Of a stretch of DNA of 64,000 nucleotides, positions 16,403 through 24,218 are shown piece after piece. Source of the stretch: UBA974 sp002292405 (GTDB lineage Bacteria > Bacteroidota > Bacteroidia > Flavobacteriales_D > Sanyastnellaceae); the NCBI GenBank assembly GCA_943842425.1, contig CALTBR010000001.1:496001-560000 (forward strand), given 5' to 3'. Made by a program: the position numbers and the translations under genes. Positions within the stretch are counted from its first letter, which is position 1, and every line of letters starts with the position of its first letter. Below the pieces are notes generated by a model. It ran no database searches, had not been told where the DNA came from, and saw only the letters and a program-made list of their open reading frames with translations.

Positions 16403-17638
16403 TTATGCGACTTTTAGTCCTTGTTTGGCAATCGAACCTTTGTGGCCTTCACAATATTTTTTATCGACTAACAGCTCTTTAACATCTCCGCTTGGAAGTT
16501 CGAACATTGCATCGGTCAATATTGTCTCAAGAATCCCCCTCAGTCCCCGAGCTCCTAATTTAAACTCGAGCGCTTTTTCAACGATCCAATCGAGCGCATC
16601 AGCTTTGAATTTCAGTTTAACTCCATCTAACTGAAAAAGATAAACATACTGTTTTATAATCGCGTTCTTCGGCTGTGTTAATATCCTTCTAAGTGCACTT
16701 TTTTCTAGAGTATTCAGATGTGTTAGAACAGGGAATCGACCGACTAACTCAGGAATTAAACCGTAACTCCTTAAATCAGCAGGTGCGATATATGATAGTA
16801 TGTTCGCATCAACTTTCGATGCTCCACCACTTTTAAAACCTATCGTTGATCTACTCAGTCTTCTTTCAATTTGTTTTTCAATACCTGAGAAGGCTCCCCC
16901 GCAGATAAACAAAATGTTTTTTGTGTCAACCTTGATTAACTTTTGCTCTGGATGTTTACGCCCCCCTTGTGGTGGAACATTAACTTCGGTTCCTTCAAGA
17001 AGTTTCAGAAGTGCTTGTTGAACTCCTTCACCACTCACATCACGTGTAATTGAAGCGTTGTCACTTTTGCGGGCAATTTTATCAATTTCATCGATAAAAA
17101 TGATTCCTCGTTGAGCCGCTTCTACATCAAAATCTGCTGTTTGTAATAACCGTGATAAGACGCTCTCGACATCTTCACCTACATATCCAGCCTCGGTTAA
17201 TACCGTTGCATCGGCGACACAAAAGGGGACATCAAGCATTTTAGCGATCGTCTTCGCAAGAAGCGTTTTCCCTGTACCGGTCTCTCCAACTAGAATTACG
17301 TTTGCTTTGTCTAATTCAACTTCGGATCCTTTTATTGGAGGATTCAAAAGCCTCTTGTAATGATTGTAAACAGCTACTGACAGTGTTCTTTTTGCCTCTT
17401 CTTGACCTATTACGTAGTCGTCGATGTGATCTTTGATTTCGCGAGGCTTTTTAAGCTCTAATTTTAATTTTTCATTGGATTCAGTATAAGATTCAGTATC
17501 TACAATCTCTTCAGCCTGTCTTACACATCGATCACAAATGTGCCCAGAAATACCTGCAATAAGTATTTCTACTTCTTCTTCATCAGTACCACAAAAAGAG
17601 CATGTTTCTTTTGATACACTGTCTTTTCCTTTAGCCAT
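16403..17638 (-). CDS. clpX: ClpXP unfoldase subunit ClpX
   Basis: 411 residues, full length. ClpX unfolds tagged proteins and feeds them to ClpP. The N-terminal zinc-binding domain shows CSFCGTDEEEVEILIAG followed by CDRC, a four-Cys site. The AAA+ module has Walker A GETGTGKTLLAKTIA, pore-loop GYVGEDVES, Walker B GIIFIDEIDKIARK and the ITRDVSGEGVQQALLKLLEG segment. The ClpP-docking loop is in the region ERRLSRSTIGFKSGG, where the usual IGF tripeptide is intact. The gene follows clpP by 18 bases on the same strand, so the two should be made together. Identification is unambiguous. Confidence 0.96.
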   Translation of the reverse strand: MAKGKDSVSKETCSFCGTDEEEVEILIAGISGHICDRCVRQAEEIVDTESYTESNEKLKLELKKPREIKDHIDDYVIGQEEAKRTLSVAVYNHYKRLLNPPIKGSEVELDKANVILVGETGTGKTLLAKTIAKMLDVPFCVADATVLTEAGYVGEDVESVLSRLLQTADFDVEAAQRGIIFIDEIDKIARKSDNASITRDVSGEGVQQALLKLLEGTEVNVPPQGGRKHPEQKLIKVDTKNILFICGGAFSGIEKQIERRLSRSTIGFKSGGASKVDANILSYIAPADLRSYGLIPELVGRFPVLTHLNTLEKSALRRILTQPKNAIIKQYVYLFQLDGVKLKFKADALDWIVEKALEFKLGARGLRGILETILTDAMFELPSGDVKELLVDKKYCEGHKGSIAKQGLKVA

Positions 17639-17656
17639 TCGTATAAATAATTCTAA

Positions 17657-18334
17657 TTAACTTCTTATAAGAACTTCATCAATCATACCGTATTTCTTTG
17701 CTTCTTCAGCTGTCATCCAGTAATCACGATCGCTATCTTCCCAAACTTGCTCGTATGTTTTTCCAGAATGGTGAGCAATGATTTCATAGAGTTCTTTTTT
17801 TAGTTTTTGAATTTCACGTGCTGTAATTTCAATATCTGAAGCTTGTCCACGAGCACCTCCTAAGGGTTGGTGTATCATGACTCGGCTATGCTTAAGACCG
17901 GTACGTTTTCCATGTGCTCCACCACATAATAGAACGGCACCCATTGATGCAGCCATCCCTGTGCAAATAGTTGCAATGTCAGGGCGTATATATTGCATGG
18001 TGTCATAAATACCAAGCCCGGCATAAACACTCCCACCTGGTGAGTTAATGTATATCTGAATATCCTTATCTGCGTCGGTAGACTCTAAAAACAGTAGTTG
18101 TGCTTGAATAATATTTGCAATATTATCATCAACTCCTGTCCCCATAAAGATAATTCTGTCAGCCATTAGGCGAGAGAAAACGTCTACCTCACGAAAGGGC
18201 ATAGATCTTTCTTCAATGACTGTTCGTGTCATGTTTTCAGGGCCGTAAGCCGATGAAATGAAATCTCCTACTGTGTGACTGCTTAAGCCGCGATCTTTTA
18301 CGGCGTACTTTAAAAACTCTTTGCGATTGTTCAT
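17657..18334 (-). CDS. clpP: ATP-dependent Clp protease proteolytic subunit
   Basis: 225 residues from ATG at 18334 (MNNRKEFLKYAVKD). The open frame extends 7 codons further to a TTG, which is less likely. ClpP is the serine peptidase chamber paired with ClpX. The nucleophile Ser lies in GMAASMGAVLL, the catalytic His in SRVMIHQPLGG and the Asp in DSDRDYWMTAEEAKKYG. The segment INSPGGSVYAGLGIYDTM forms the oxyanion side. The N-terminal 25-30 residues before MTRTVIEERSMPFREVDVFSR are probably a propeptide or axial extension, typical of Bacteroidota ClpP. Order tig-clpP-clpX is the widespread bacterial arrangement. Confidence 0.95.
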   Translation of the reverse strand: MNNRKEFLKYAVKDRGLSSHTVGDFISSAYGPENMTRTVIEERSMPFREVDVFSRLMADRIIFMGTGVDDNIANIIQAQLLFLESTDADKDIQIYINSPGGSVYAGLGIYDTMQYIRPDIATICTGMAASMGAVLLCGGAHGKRTGLKHSRVMIHQPLGGARGQASDIEITAREIQKLKKELYEIIAHHSGKTYEQVWEDSDRDYWMTAEEAKKYGMIDEVLIRS

Positions 18335-18419
18335 GATGCTTGAATATTCATGCAATTTAAGTAGCTAATGACTATGTATTAACTTTTATACCACCTGATA
18401 TTCACAAAGTCAAGTATAA

Positions 18420-19775
18420 TTACTTAACCTCAGCAGCAAGTTTCGCAAACTTTTCATAAGGAATAGACTTTTCCTTAATGCTGACAAGTGTTTTAAGATG
18501 ATCTACAACTTTACGTTCCATGATTACATCAGCTATTTTACGTCTTTCGTCCTCCTTAGCTAATACACTTTTTGCAACATTGTCTAATTGCTCTTCATCT
18601 AAAGGCATGCCGTATTGAGCGTATTGAGCACCGACGAACCTTCGTGCTTCAGATTCCAATTCTTCAGCAGTAATTTTAATGTTTTGATCCTTTAAAACGC
18701 TTTGCTGGACAAGCTGCCAACGCAATGAAGCGGCGTAACCATCGAATTCGTTTTCTAGCTGCTCAGGTGTAACAGGTTTATCATTGGCTGCCACAATCCA
18801 ACGTTTTAAAAACTCCTCAGGTAAAGGAATTTTCATGTAATCAATAAGGTCAGTCACAAAACGGCGGCGGAAAACCCATTCCGCATCTCTGTCGAAATGT
18901 CCCTCGAGATCTTTTTCTATTTTTGAACGAAAGTCTTTTTCGCTATTGACTTCACCTTTGGGGTAAATTTTATCGAATAGACTCTGCTCAACTTCATGAG
19001 GGTCGAGGTGTTTGATTTCTTCGACAACGAATTTAAAATCTCCTTTGAGTGAGTGAACTTGCTCGTGATCAATGCCTAGCATACGACCTAGATCCTCATG
19101 GTTTTGGCTTACATTGTTAGGGTTAACGGTTAAAATATCACCAACCTTAGATCCTACAACTTTGCTTTTAGTAGCCTTATCCTCAATGAATTCAGCGGAA
19201 ATAGAGCTGCGGTTTTCAATACCTCCTTCAAGTACCTCACCGTTTTCAGATAGCTGAGTGAATGTGCCTAACAGCATATCCTTTTCTCCAGCTTGTTCTA
19301 CATCGCTAATCTTACCGTGTTGACGCTGCATGTCTACTACGCGATTGTCAATTGCTTTTTTATCTACAGGAATAATGTGGCGAGTGAATTTTGCTCTCCA
19401 GCCAAAGCTTAAATTTATTTCAGGAGCAAGTCCTACTTCATACGTGAATTTGAAAGTGTCGGGATTTTCCCAATCTCCTTCGTCCTCAATATTTTCTGCG
19501 GGGATAGGGTTCCCGAGAACATTCATCTTCTTTTCTTGGATGTGTTTAGCGAGAGATTCACTTAAAAGCTTATTAATTTCTTCTGCAAGAACAGCTCTGC
19601 CGTACTGTTTTTGTACGATAGACATAGGTACTTTTCCTTTTCGAAACCCGGGTAAAGTGATTTGCTTCCGTTGAGCTTTTAGAATTTTATCACAACGATC
19701 TTTATAATCGTTTTTATCAAGTGTAACACTTACTTGCGCACTTAGCGCATCAATCGGTTCTTGACTTATCTGCAT
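18420..19775 (-). CDS. tig: Trigger factor, ribosome-associated chaperone
   Basis: 451 residues from ATG at 19775 (MQISQEPIDALSAQVSVTLD). The open frame continues upstream but that part translates a tRNA gene and is rejected. The N-terminal ribosome-binding domain carries the signature ITLPGFRKGKVPMSIVQKQY (consensus GFRxGKxP). The middle PPIase region (about 160-250) is divergent, as in other Bacteroidota, and the C-terminal helical arms follow (DYMKIPLPEEFLKRWI). Trigger factor shields nascent chains at the ribosome exit tunnel. Its start lies 40 bases downstream of tRNA-Leu on the same strand, and clpP-clpX follow, so tRNA and chaperone may share a transcript. Confidence 0.94.
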   Translation of the reverse strand: MQISQEPIDALSAQVSVTLDKNDYKDRCDKILKAQRKQITLPGFRKGKVPMSIVQKQYGRAVLAEEINKLLSESLAKHIQEKKMNVLGNPIPAENIEDEGDWENPDTFKFTYEVGLAPEINLSFGWRAKFTRHIIPVDKKAIDNRVVDMQRQHGKISDVEQAGEKDMLLGTFTQLSENGEVLEGGIENRSSISAEFIEDKATKSKVVGSKVGDILTVNPNNVSQNHEDLGRMLGIDHEQVHSLKGDFKFVVEEIKHLDPHEVEQSLFDKIYPKGEVNSEKDFRSKIEKDLEGHFDRDAEWVFRRRFVTDLIDYMKIPLPEEFLKRWIVAANDKPVTPEQLENEFDGYAASLRWQLVQQSVLKDQNIKITAEELESEARRFVGAQYAQYGMPLDEEQLDNVAKSVLAKEDERRKIADVIMERKVVDHLKTLVSIKEKSIPYEKFAKLAAEVK

Positions 19776-19815
19776 GGTGTTCTTTTGAAGAATCTTCCTA
19801 TTATAGTTGGAATTG

Positions 19816-19897
19816 TGCGGGTGGAGGGACTCGAACCCACACACCTTGCGGCACCAGATCCTAAGTCTGGCGTGTCTACCAATTTCACCACACCCGC
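19816..19897 (-). tRNA. tRNA-Leu (anticodon UAG)
   Basis: The minus strand folds as a class II tRNA of 82 nt. The acceptor stem is GCGGGTG paired with CACCCGC, with A as discriminator. The anticodon arm is CCAGA-CTTAGGA-TCTGG, giving anticodon TAG (reads CUN Leu codons). A variable arm TGCCGCAAGGTGT follows and the T arm is GTGGG-TTCGAGT-CCCTC-type. No CCA is encoded. A promoter-like TATATTTG lies 17 bases upstream. Confidence 0.96.
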
Positions 19898-19913
19898 ATT
19901 CCAAATAGGGGCG

Positions 19914-19921
19914 CAAATATA
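19914..19921 (-). promoter_or_regulatory. Probable -7 element driving tRNA-Leu (and perhaps tig-clpPX)
   Basis: On the minus strand this is TATATTTG, a perfect TAnnTTTG. The predicted start, about 7 bases downstream, falls near 19907, roughly 10 bases before the mature tRNA 5' end, which is the expected distance for a tRNA leader. No clear -33 TTTG is seen at 19-21 bases upstream. Confidence 0.55.
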
Positions 19922-20049
19922 TGGCTAAGCAAGGTAAAACACGAATAAATTTATGACTAACGCGAGTTGTTTTGTTTTATAGGACATTTATTATTCATGC
20001 AACTTGCTGGCGTGAAAATAAATGGACTCAGACGCATTCTTTTAATACT

Positions 20050-20721
20050 ATGTTTTTGTGGCGTTTTACAGACAAGTATCATTTTCAAGCCTCTCAAATT
20101 AATCACGATTTTAAGAATTGTCACCTTCAAGTTTCACAATTATTGTGGGGGACACACTGGAATGCATTTGTCTTTGAAAAGCGAATACACAACGAGCCTA
20201 GCGCATGGTTAGGTTGCTCTTGGAGTGGATGGGAGGCTTGGAGTTCATCAAGTTTTTGGGCAGGCAAGGACATCAATCTATTTGATTCAGACTCAGGAAT
20301 AAAGTTTGTTGGTTGGACCTTATTGGGAGGTGAATTTGAACGGCTTAATGAAATTAATGTTAGCAAAATTAACAGTATTTCAGAGCTTGGAATATTATTT
20401 GAATTTGACGATGGTGTTAAAAAAGGAACAATGGATGCTCAACTATTTGACGTTGGTGAACAATGGAAAATAAGAGGAATTCTTGAGCTAAGGGAGTCTT
20501 TATCAATATCAATAGGAGCAGGTATGAATTCAGATATGAGTGGCCACGGTTGGTTTCTATTTGTCAATAAGAGACTTGAGAATTTTGAAATCTCAGTGGA
20601 TTTGCAAGGACCACAATTTTATTTAACATGTGGGATTACACGGTTTGGGAAAATTCATAGCTCACTATTTCATAAACAAGGTTCTGTAGGAGGTTCTACA
20701 AATTGGGGTTTAAAATGGTAA
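20050..20721 (+). CDS. Uncharacterised beta-rich envelope protein, N-terminus uncertain
   Basis: Counting from the first ATG in frame (20050) gives 223 residues; a TTG at 19972 would give 249. The body is a chain of short alternating strands rich in Trp, Gly and Phe (SWSGWEAWSSSSFWAGKDI, VGWTLLGGEFERLNEINVS, ISIGAGMNSDMSGHGWFLF), like an outer-membrane barrel. No signal peptide is present in this frame. The neighbouring frame, however, opens with ATG at 19984 and encodes a convincing signal segment (LRRILLILCFCGVLQTS), so the true gene may be joined by a frameshift near 20060-20090. It overlaps the next gene's start by 7 bases, so the two are probably partners. No family was recognised. Confidence 0.55.
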   Translation: MFLWRFTDKYHFQASQINHDFKNCHLQVSQLLWGTHWNAFVFEKRIHNEPSAWLGCSWSGWEAWSSSSFWAGKDINLFDSDSGIKFVGWTLLGGEFERLNEINVSKINSISELGILFEFDDGVKKGTMDAQLFDVGEQWKIRGILELRESLSISIGAGMNSDMSGHGWFLFVNKRLENFEISVDLQGPQFYLTCGITRFGKIHSSLFHKQGSVGGSTNWGLKW

Positions 20722-22355
20722 AGCAACTATTTTTCATCTTATTTTATATAACCCAATCCCACGTCTTCTTATCTCAATCGCAACAGGCTATAAACAAATT
20801 AATTATCCCAGCTATTGAAGATGGTTGGATGGAAGTTTACGAGGGAGAATACATTTCGAAACATCTATTGCAGTATGGATGGCCAGTAGTTGCAGAAGAA
20901 GCTTGGGCTATTGATGGTGTACGTGAAGAGGTTATTGTAAAAGTGATTCAGCACGATAGGTGGGGGGGTTGGTGTAGTTGGGGAAGGGAGTCACTAACTC
21001 CAGAATCAAAAGCAATTAGTTGGAATGTTGCAGGCGTTGGTGACTTTGGTCCTAGCGCTGCTACTAACCTAGAGGGTTTTGAAGGGGGTAGAACGGGGCT
21101 TATTACTCGTGTAAAAGGTCTAAATTGGGGCATAGTCGCTGAGAGAGATGCGGGTGAAGTGGGGGTGGACTATCTCGGAGGTTACTATCAAAGCAGATTA
21201 GGTGAAGGCGTGAATTTTATTATAGGAGACCATAGGGTTCATTGGGGTTCAGGATCCACAGTCTTCAGGTACGATCCATTTCAATCCATGCGCGCTCCTC
21301 ATAATTTAGGTCAAACAAGTCGTGATTTTAGTGGCGTTAATACAGGAGATGGCACTCCTAGTCGCAGAGGTTTTGCAGTAAGTAAAACAAATAAAAATTG
21401 GTGGATTTATACCTCGTTTGACACGAAAAATAGAGAATGTGTTATTGATACTACTACTGGAGAAATAACTTCTATTTATTCTTCGGGATTACATAGGACG
21501 GAAGTTGAAAGATCACGTTTAGAAGTACGGCAAAGTCGATTGGCATGGAGTGTTTTTCACAAAGGGGAGCAGACTATGTTAGGGGTATTAGGAGAGGTCG
21601 GGCCAGGAAATGTTGTAGGGTTACTTGTTAGAAGAGAGAAAAATGCACTTAGTTATGAATCTGAAATATCTATATTTAAAGGAGGTGTATCAATTAAAAA
21701 TAGAGCAGTGCTTGCATCTGGTAAAAATATTTTTGTTTTTGCTAGCATCGATAAACACAATTTAAAACATCCATATAGGATGTATGGTGAGCAATCTAAT
21801 TCAGATTCGAGTTGGGTTGGAGGGGGTGGGTTTTTTATTATAGAAAACAATAAGAAATTAGTTGTAAAATATGAAATGAAGCATGGAGAATTGAATTTTA
21901 GATCAACATTGTCATGGGATTCAGAATTAGAAATCGGGGGAGAACTGCAAACACGAATTCAAATTAAGGGAGCTTATGATGGCGCAGTGGAATTACTCGC
22001 GAGATTAAAATGGGATCTTCCTTTTGTGAAGTTTACAGGTGAACTGATAAAATCGGGCAATGACTTTGCGAGTATTGGTAGAGCTTTTAGAGTAGATATT
22101 AAAAATGAGAGAACGCTAACTGTGGCAGTTATGAATGGTGGAGATGATATGCTAGGTAGACTCTGTCAACTCCTTCCCACTGCTCGGGGTTACAGGTTGT
22201 TTTCGGTTGGAGATTCTACAAGTCGTGCGATAATTACTTGGGAGGTGATTGTGGATAGGTTGGTGATTTCGTTTGAGAAGGTTTGGCCTAAGTCAACAGT
22301 TCATGAAGGAGAACTTTCATCACAACGAATTTCAATACGGTTTGAAGGGAGGTAA
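20715..22355 (+). CDS. Outer-membrane protein with N-terminal helix-hairpin-helix-like segment
   Basis: 546 residues from ATG at 20715, which starts a good signal peptide (VKQLFFILFYITQSHVFLSQ). Residues 25-90 are helical and include EEAWAIDGVREEVIVKVIQH, resembling the helix-hairpin-helix motifs of ComEA-like Bacteroidota proteins. From about residue 100 on, the sequence is a long series of Gly/Trp/aromatic beta strands (FGPSAATNLEGFEGGRTGLI, NFIIGDHRVHWGSGSTVFRY), consistent with a beta barrel ending in SSQRISIRFEGR. Large HHH-plus-barrel proteins are widespread in Bacteroidota and of unproven function; a link to DNA uptake is suggested only by the ComEA-like motif. It follows the other barrel-like gene and precedes efp by 42 bases. 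Confidence 0.7.
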   Translation: MVKQLFFILFYITQSHVFLSQSQQAINKLIIPAIEDGWMEVYEGEYISKHLLQYGWPVVAEEAWAIDGVREEVIVKVIQHDRWGGWCSWGRESLTPESKAISWNVAGVGDFGPSAATNLEGFEGGRTGLITRVKGLNWGIVAERDAGEVGVDYLGGYYQSRLGEGVNFIIGDHRVHWGSGSTVFRYDPFQSMRAPHNLGQTSRDFSGVNTGDGTPSRRGFAVSKTNKNWWIYTSFDTKNRECVIDTTTGEITSIYSSGLHRTEVERSRLEVRQSRLAWSVFHKGEQTMLGVLGEVGPGNVVGLLVRREKNALSYESEISIFKGGVSIKNRAVLASGKNIFVFASIDKHNLKHPYRMYGEQSNSDSSWVGGGGFFIIENNKKLVVKYEMKHGELNFRSTLSWDSELEIGGELQTRIQIKGAYDGAVELLARLKWDLPFVKFTGELIKSGNDFASIGRAFRVDIKNERTLTVAVMNGGDDMLGRLCQLLPTARGYRLFSVGDSTSRAIITWEVIVDRLVISFEKVWPKSTVHEGELSSQRISIRFEGR

Positions 22356-22397
22356 TTGAGTGTGTATCTTGCAGACAACTTAGAATTTAAAAGAAAT

Positions 22398-22964
22398 ATG
22401 GCGAATACTTCTGATATTAAAAATGGGATGTGCTTGAATCACAATCATGGGTTATGGCAAATTATTGAGTTTTTACACGTAAAGCCTGGAAAGGGAGCTG
22501 CTTTTGTAAGGACGAAACTTAAAAATATTGAGACGGGAAAAGTCGTTGATCATACATTTAATGCAGGCACGAAAATTGACCCCGTAAGGATCGAAACTAG
22601 AGAGTATCAGTTTCTTTACAACGATGATATGGGGTATCACTTTATGAATAGTGAGACATACGAGCAAATTCCGGTAGAAAAGCACCTGATTAATGCACCT
22701 GAGTTTTTAACTGATGGGCTTATCTGCAAGATATTATTTGACGCAGATAGTGAAAGAGCAATTTCTTGCGATTTACCGAATCATATTGAGGTTGAGATTA
22801 CTTACACCGAACCCGGTGTGAAAGGTGATACCGCTACAAATTCATTAAAGCCTGCAACCGTAGACACAGGAGTTGAAGTACGCGTCCCATTATTTATTAA
22901 TACAGGTGATTTTATTAAAGTAGACACTCGCACTAAAGAGTATTCTGAGAGAGTTAAAAAGTAA
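22398..22964 (+). CDS. efp: Translation elongation factor P
   Basis: 188 residues from ATG at 22398, which gives the standard N-terminus MANTSDIKNGMCL. The open frame begins 42 bases earlier but that extension is not family-like. EF-P relieves ribosome stalling at polyproline stretches. The loop that reaches the peptidyl-transferase centre is LHVKPGKGAAFVRTKLKN, with Lys at the position modified in other bacteria. The C-terminal OB domains are present (EVEITYTEPGVKGDTATNSL, VEVRVPLFINTGDFIKVDTR). No EpmA/EpmB or EarP gene lies nearby, so the modification state is unknown. Assignment is secure. Confidence 0.95.
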   Translation: MANTSDIKNGMCLNHNHGLWQIIEFLHVKPGKGAAFVRTKLKNIETGKVVDHTFNAGTKIDPVRIETREYQFLYNDDMGYHFMNSETYEQIPVEKHLINAPEFLTDGLICKILFDADSERAISCDLPNHIEVEITYTEPGVKGDTATNSLKPATVDTGVEVRVPLFINTGDFIKVDTRTKEYSERVKK

Positions 22965-22994
22965 GGTTAATGGGGGGATATTAGTGAAAAAAGA

Positions 22995-24218
22995 TTGAGA
23001 GGAAAGCTTGAACTGAGAGAGTTTAAACTCAGTGCTTTGCTTGATGTAACTCGTGCCATTAATTCCAAGTCATCTGAAAATGAACTTCTAGAACACTACT
23101 GTAAAGCACTTCAAACTCATTTAGGTATTGGGCGCTTGGTTCTTTATTCTATGGATTTAGGAAGATCGTTTTGGAGATTGCTTATTGCCAATGGCGTTTC
23201 AGGAGAAGTCCCGGATAATCAGCCAATTGAATTCTTCAATAAGCTAAATTCTGGAGGAATTTCATTAGCTGGAGTCGATGGTTTAAACAATCATTCATTT
23301 GACATTGTGATTCCAGTATACAAAAACGATACAGTCATAGCGTTTGTATTAGCAGGGGATAAAGAAGAGGATGTGCCGGGTATGAGTCCGGTGGTGAAGC
23401 ATTTAAACTTTATACAAACACTTACTAATATTTTAGTGGTTGCATTGAGAAATAGAGAACTTGTAGAAGAGAATCTAAGACAAGCGGGGGTGAGGAAAGA
23501 ACTTGAATTAGCTGGTGAAATGCAGGCAATGTTACTGCCTAAAGTTTGGCCAGAGGATAGTAAAATAGATGTTTCAGGGTATTATCAGCCACACCAACAA
23601 ATAGGAGGTGATTATTACGATTGTTTTTTAGCAGGACTAGATCAGGTTGTTATGTGTATGGCTGATGTCAGTGGAAAGGGGGTGGGAGCTGCTATTTTGA
23701 TGTCTAATTTCCAAGCAAATGTAAGGGCGATTTTCAACAGCGGTTCGAGATCATTAATAGAAAAAGTCAAGGAGCTCAACACTCGTGTAATGGCTAGTGC
23801 TCAGGGTGAGAAGTTTATTACATTTTTCGTTGCTGTATATGATAAAAAATCAAATTCATTAGAATATGTGAACTGCGGACACAATCCACCATTGTGGCTT
23901 GATGATCAAGGAAATTCTTGTTTATTAGAGCTCGGTGCAGTGGGTTTAGGGATGTTTAAGGAATTGCCCACGATTGTTTCAGGCAATGTTGAAGTTCTTT
24001 CTGGTAGCACCTTAATATGTTATACAGACGGATTAGTTGAGCAAGAGAATGAAAAAAGTGAAGAGTTCGGAATGACAAGATTAGAGGAAATAGTGAGGAA
24101 AGGTAAAGACATGACAATTGATGCGATGCACTCTACGATGGTTAAGTCTCTGAAAGATTTTAGAGGATCAACACCCCCTTTAGACGATACTGCTCTTTTA
24201 AGTTGTCGCTTTAGGTAA
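22995..24218 (+). CDS. PP2C-type (RsbU/SpoIIE) serine phosphatase with GAF-like sensor domain
   Basis: 407 residues starting at TTG 22995; no in-frame ATG or GTG lies between it and the upstream stop. Residues 10-160 form a GAF-like domain, and 165-180 a coiled linker (RKELELAGEMQAMLLPKVWP), the typical entry to an RsbU phosphatase. The catalytic domain shows GGDYYDCFLAGLDQ, MCMADVSGKGVGAAILMSNF, YVNCGHNPPLWL and CYTDGLVEQENEKSEEFGM, including the metal-binding Asp residues. Such proteins dephosphorylate anti-anti-sigma (STAS) factors in partner-switching cascades. No STAS or RsbW-like gene is in the window, so the target is unknown. The last 21 bases overlap the convergent O-antigen ligase gene. 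Confidence 0.9.
   Translation: MRGKLELREFKLSALLDVTRAINSKSSENELLEHYCKALQTHLGIGRLVLYSMDLGRSFWRLLIANGVSGEVPDNQPIEFFNKLNSGGISLAGVDGLNNHSFDIVIPVYKNDTVIAFVLAGDKEEDVPGMSPVVKHLNFIQTLTNILVVALRNRELVEENLRQAGVRKELELAGEMQAMLLPKVWPEDSKIDVSGYYQPHQQIGGDYYDCFLAGLDQVVMCMADVSGKGVGAAILMSNFQANVRAIFNSGSRSLIEKVKELNTRVMASAQGEKFITFFVAVYDKKSNSLEYVNCGHNPPLWLDDQGNSCLLELGAVGLGMFKELPTIVSGNVEVLSGSTLICYTDGLVEQENEKSEEFGMTRLEEIVRKGKDMTIDAMHSTMVKSLKDFRGSTPPLDDTALLSCRFR

Noticed and set aside
19776..19916. N-terminal extension of trigger factor
   Set aside because: The extra residues are the translation of the tRNA-Leu gene; MQISQEPIDA at 19775 is the normal start.
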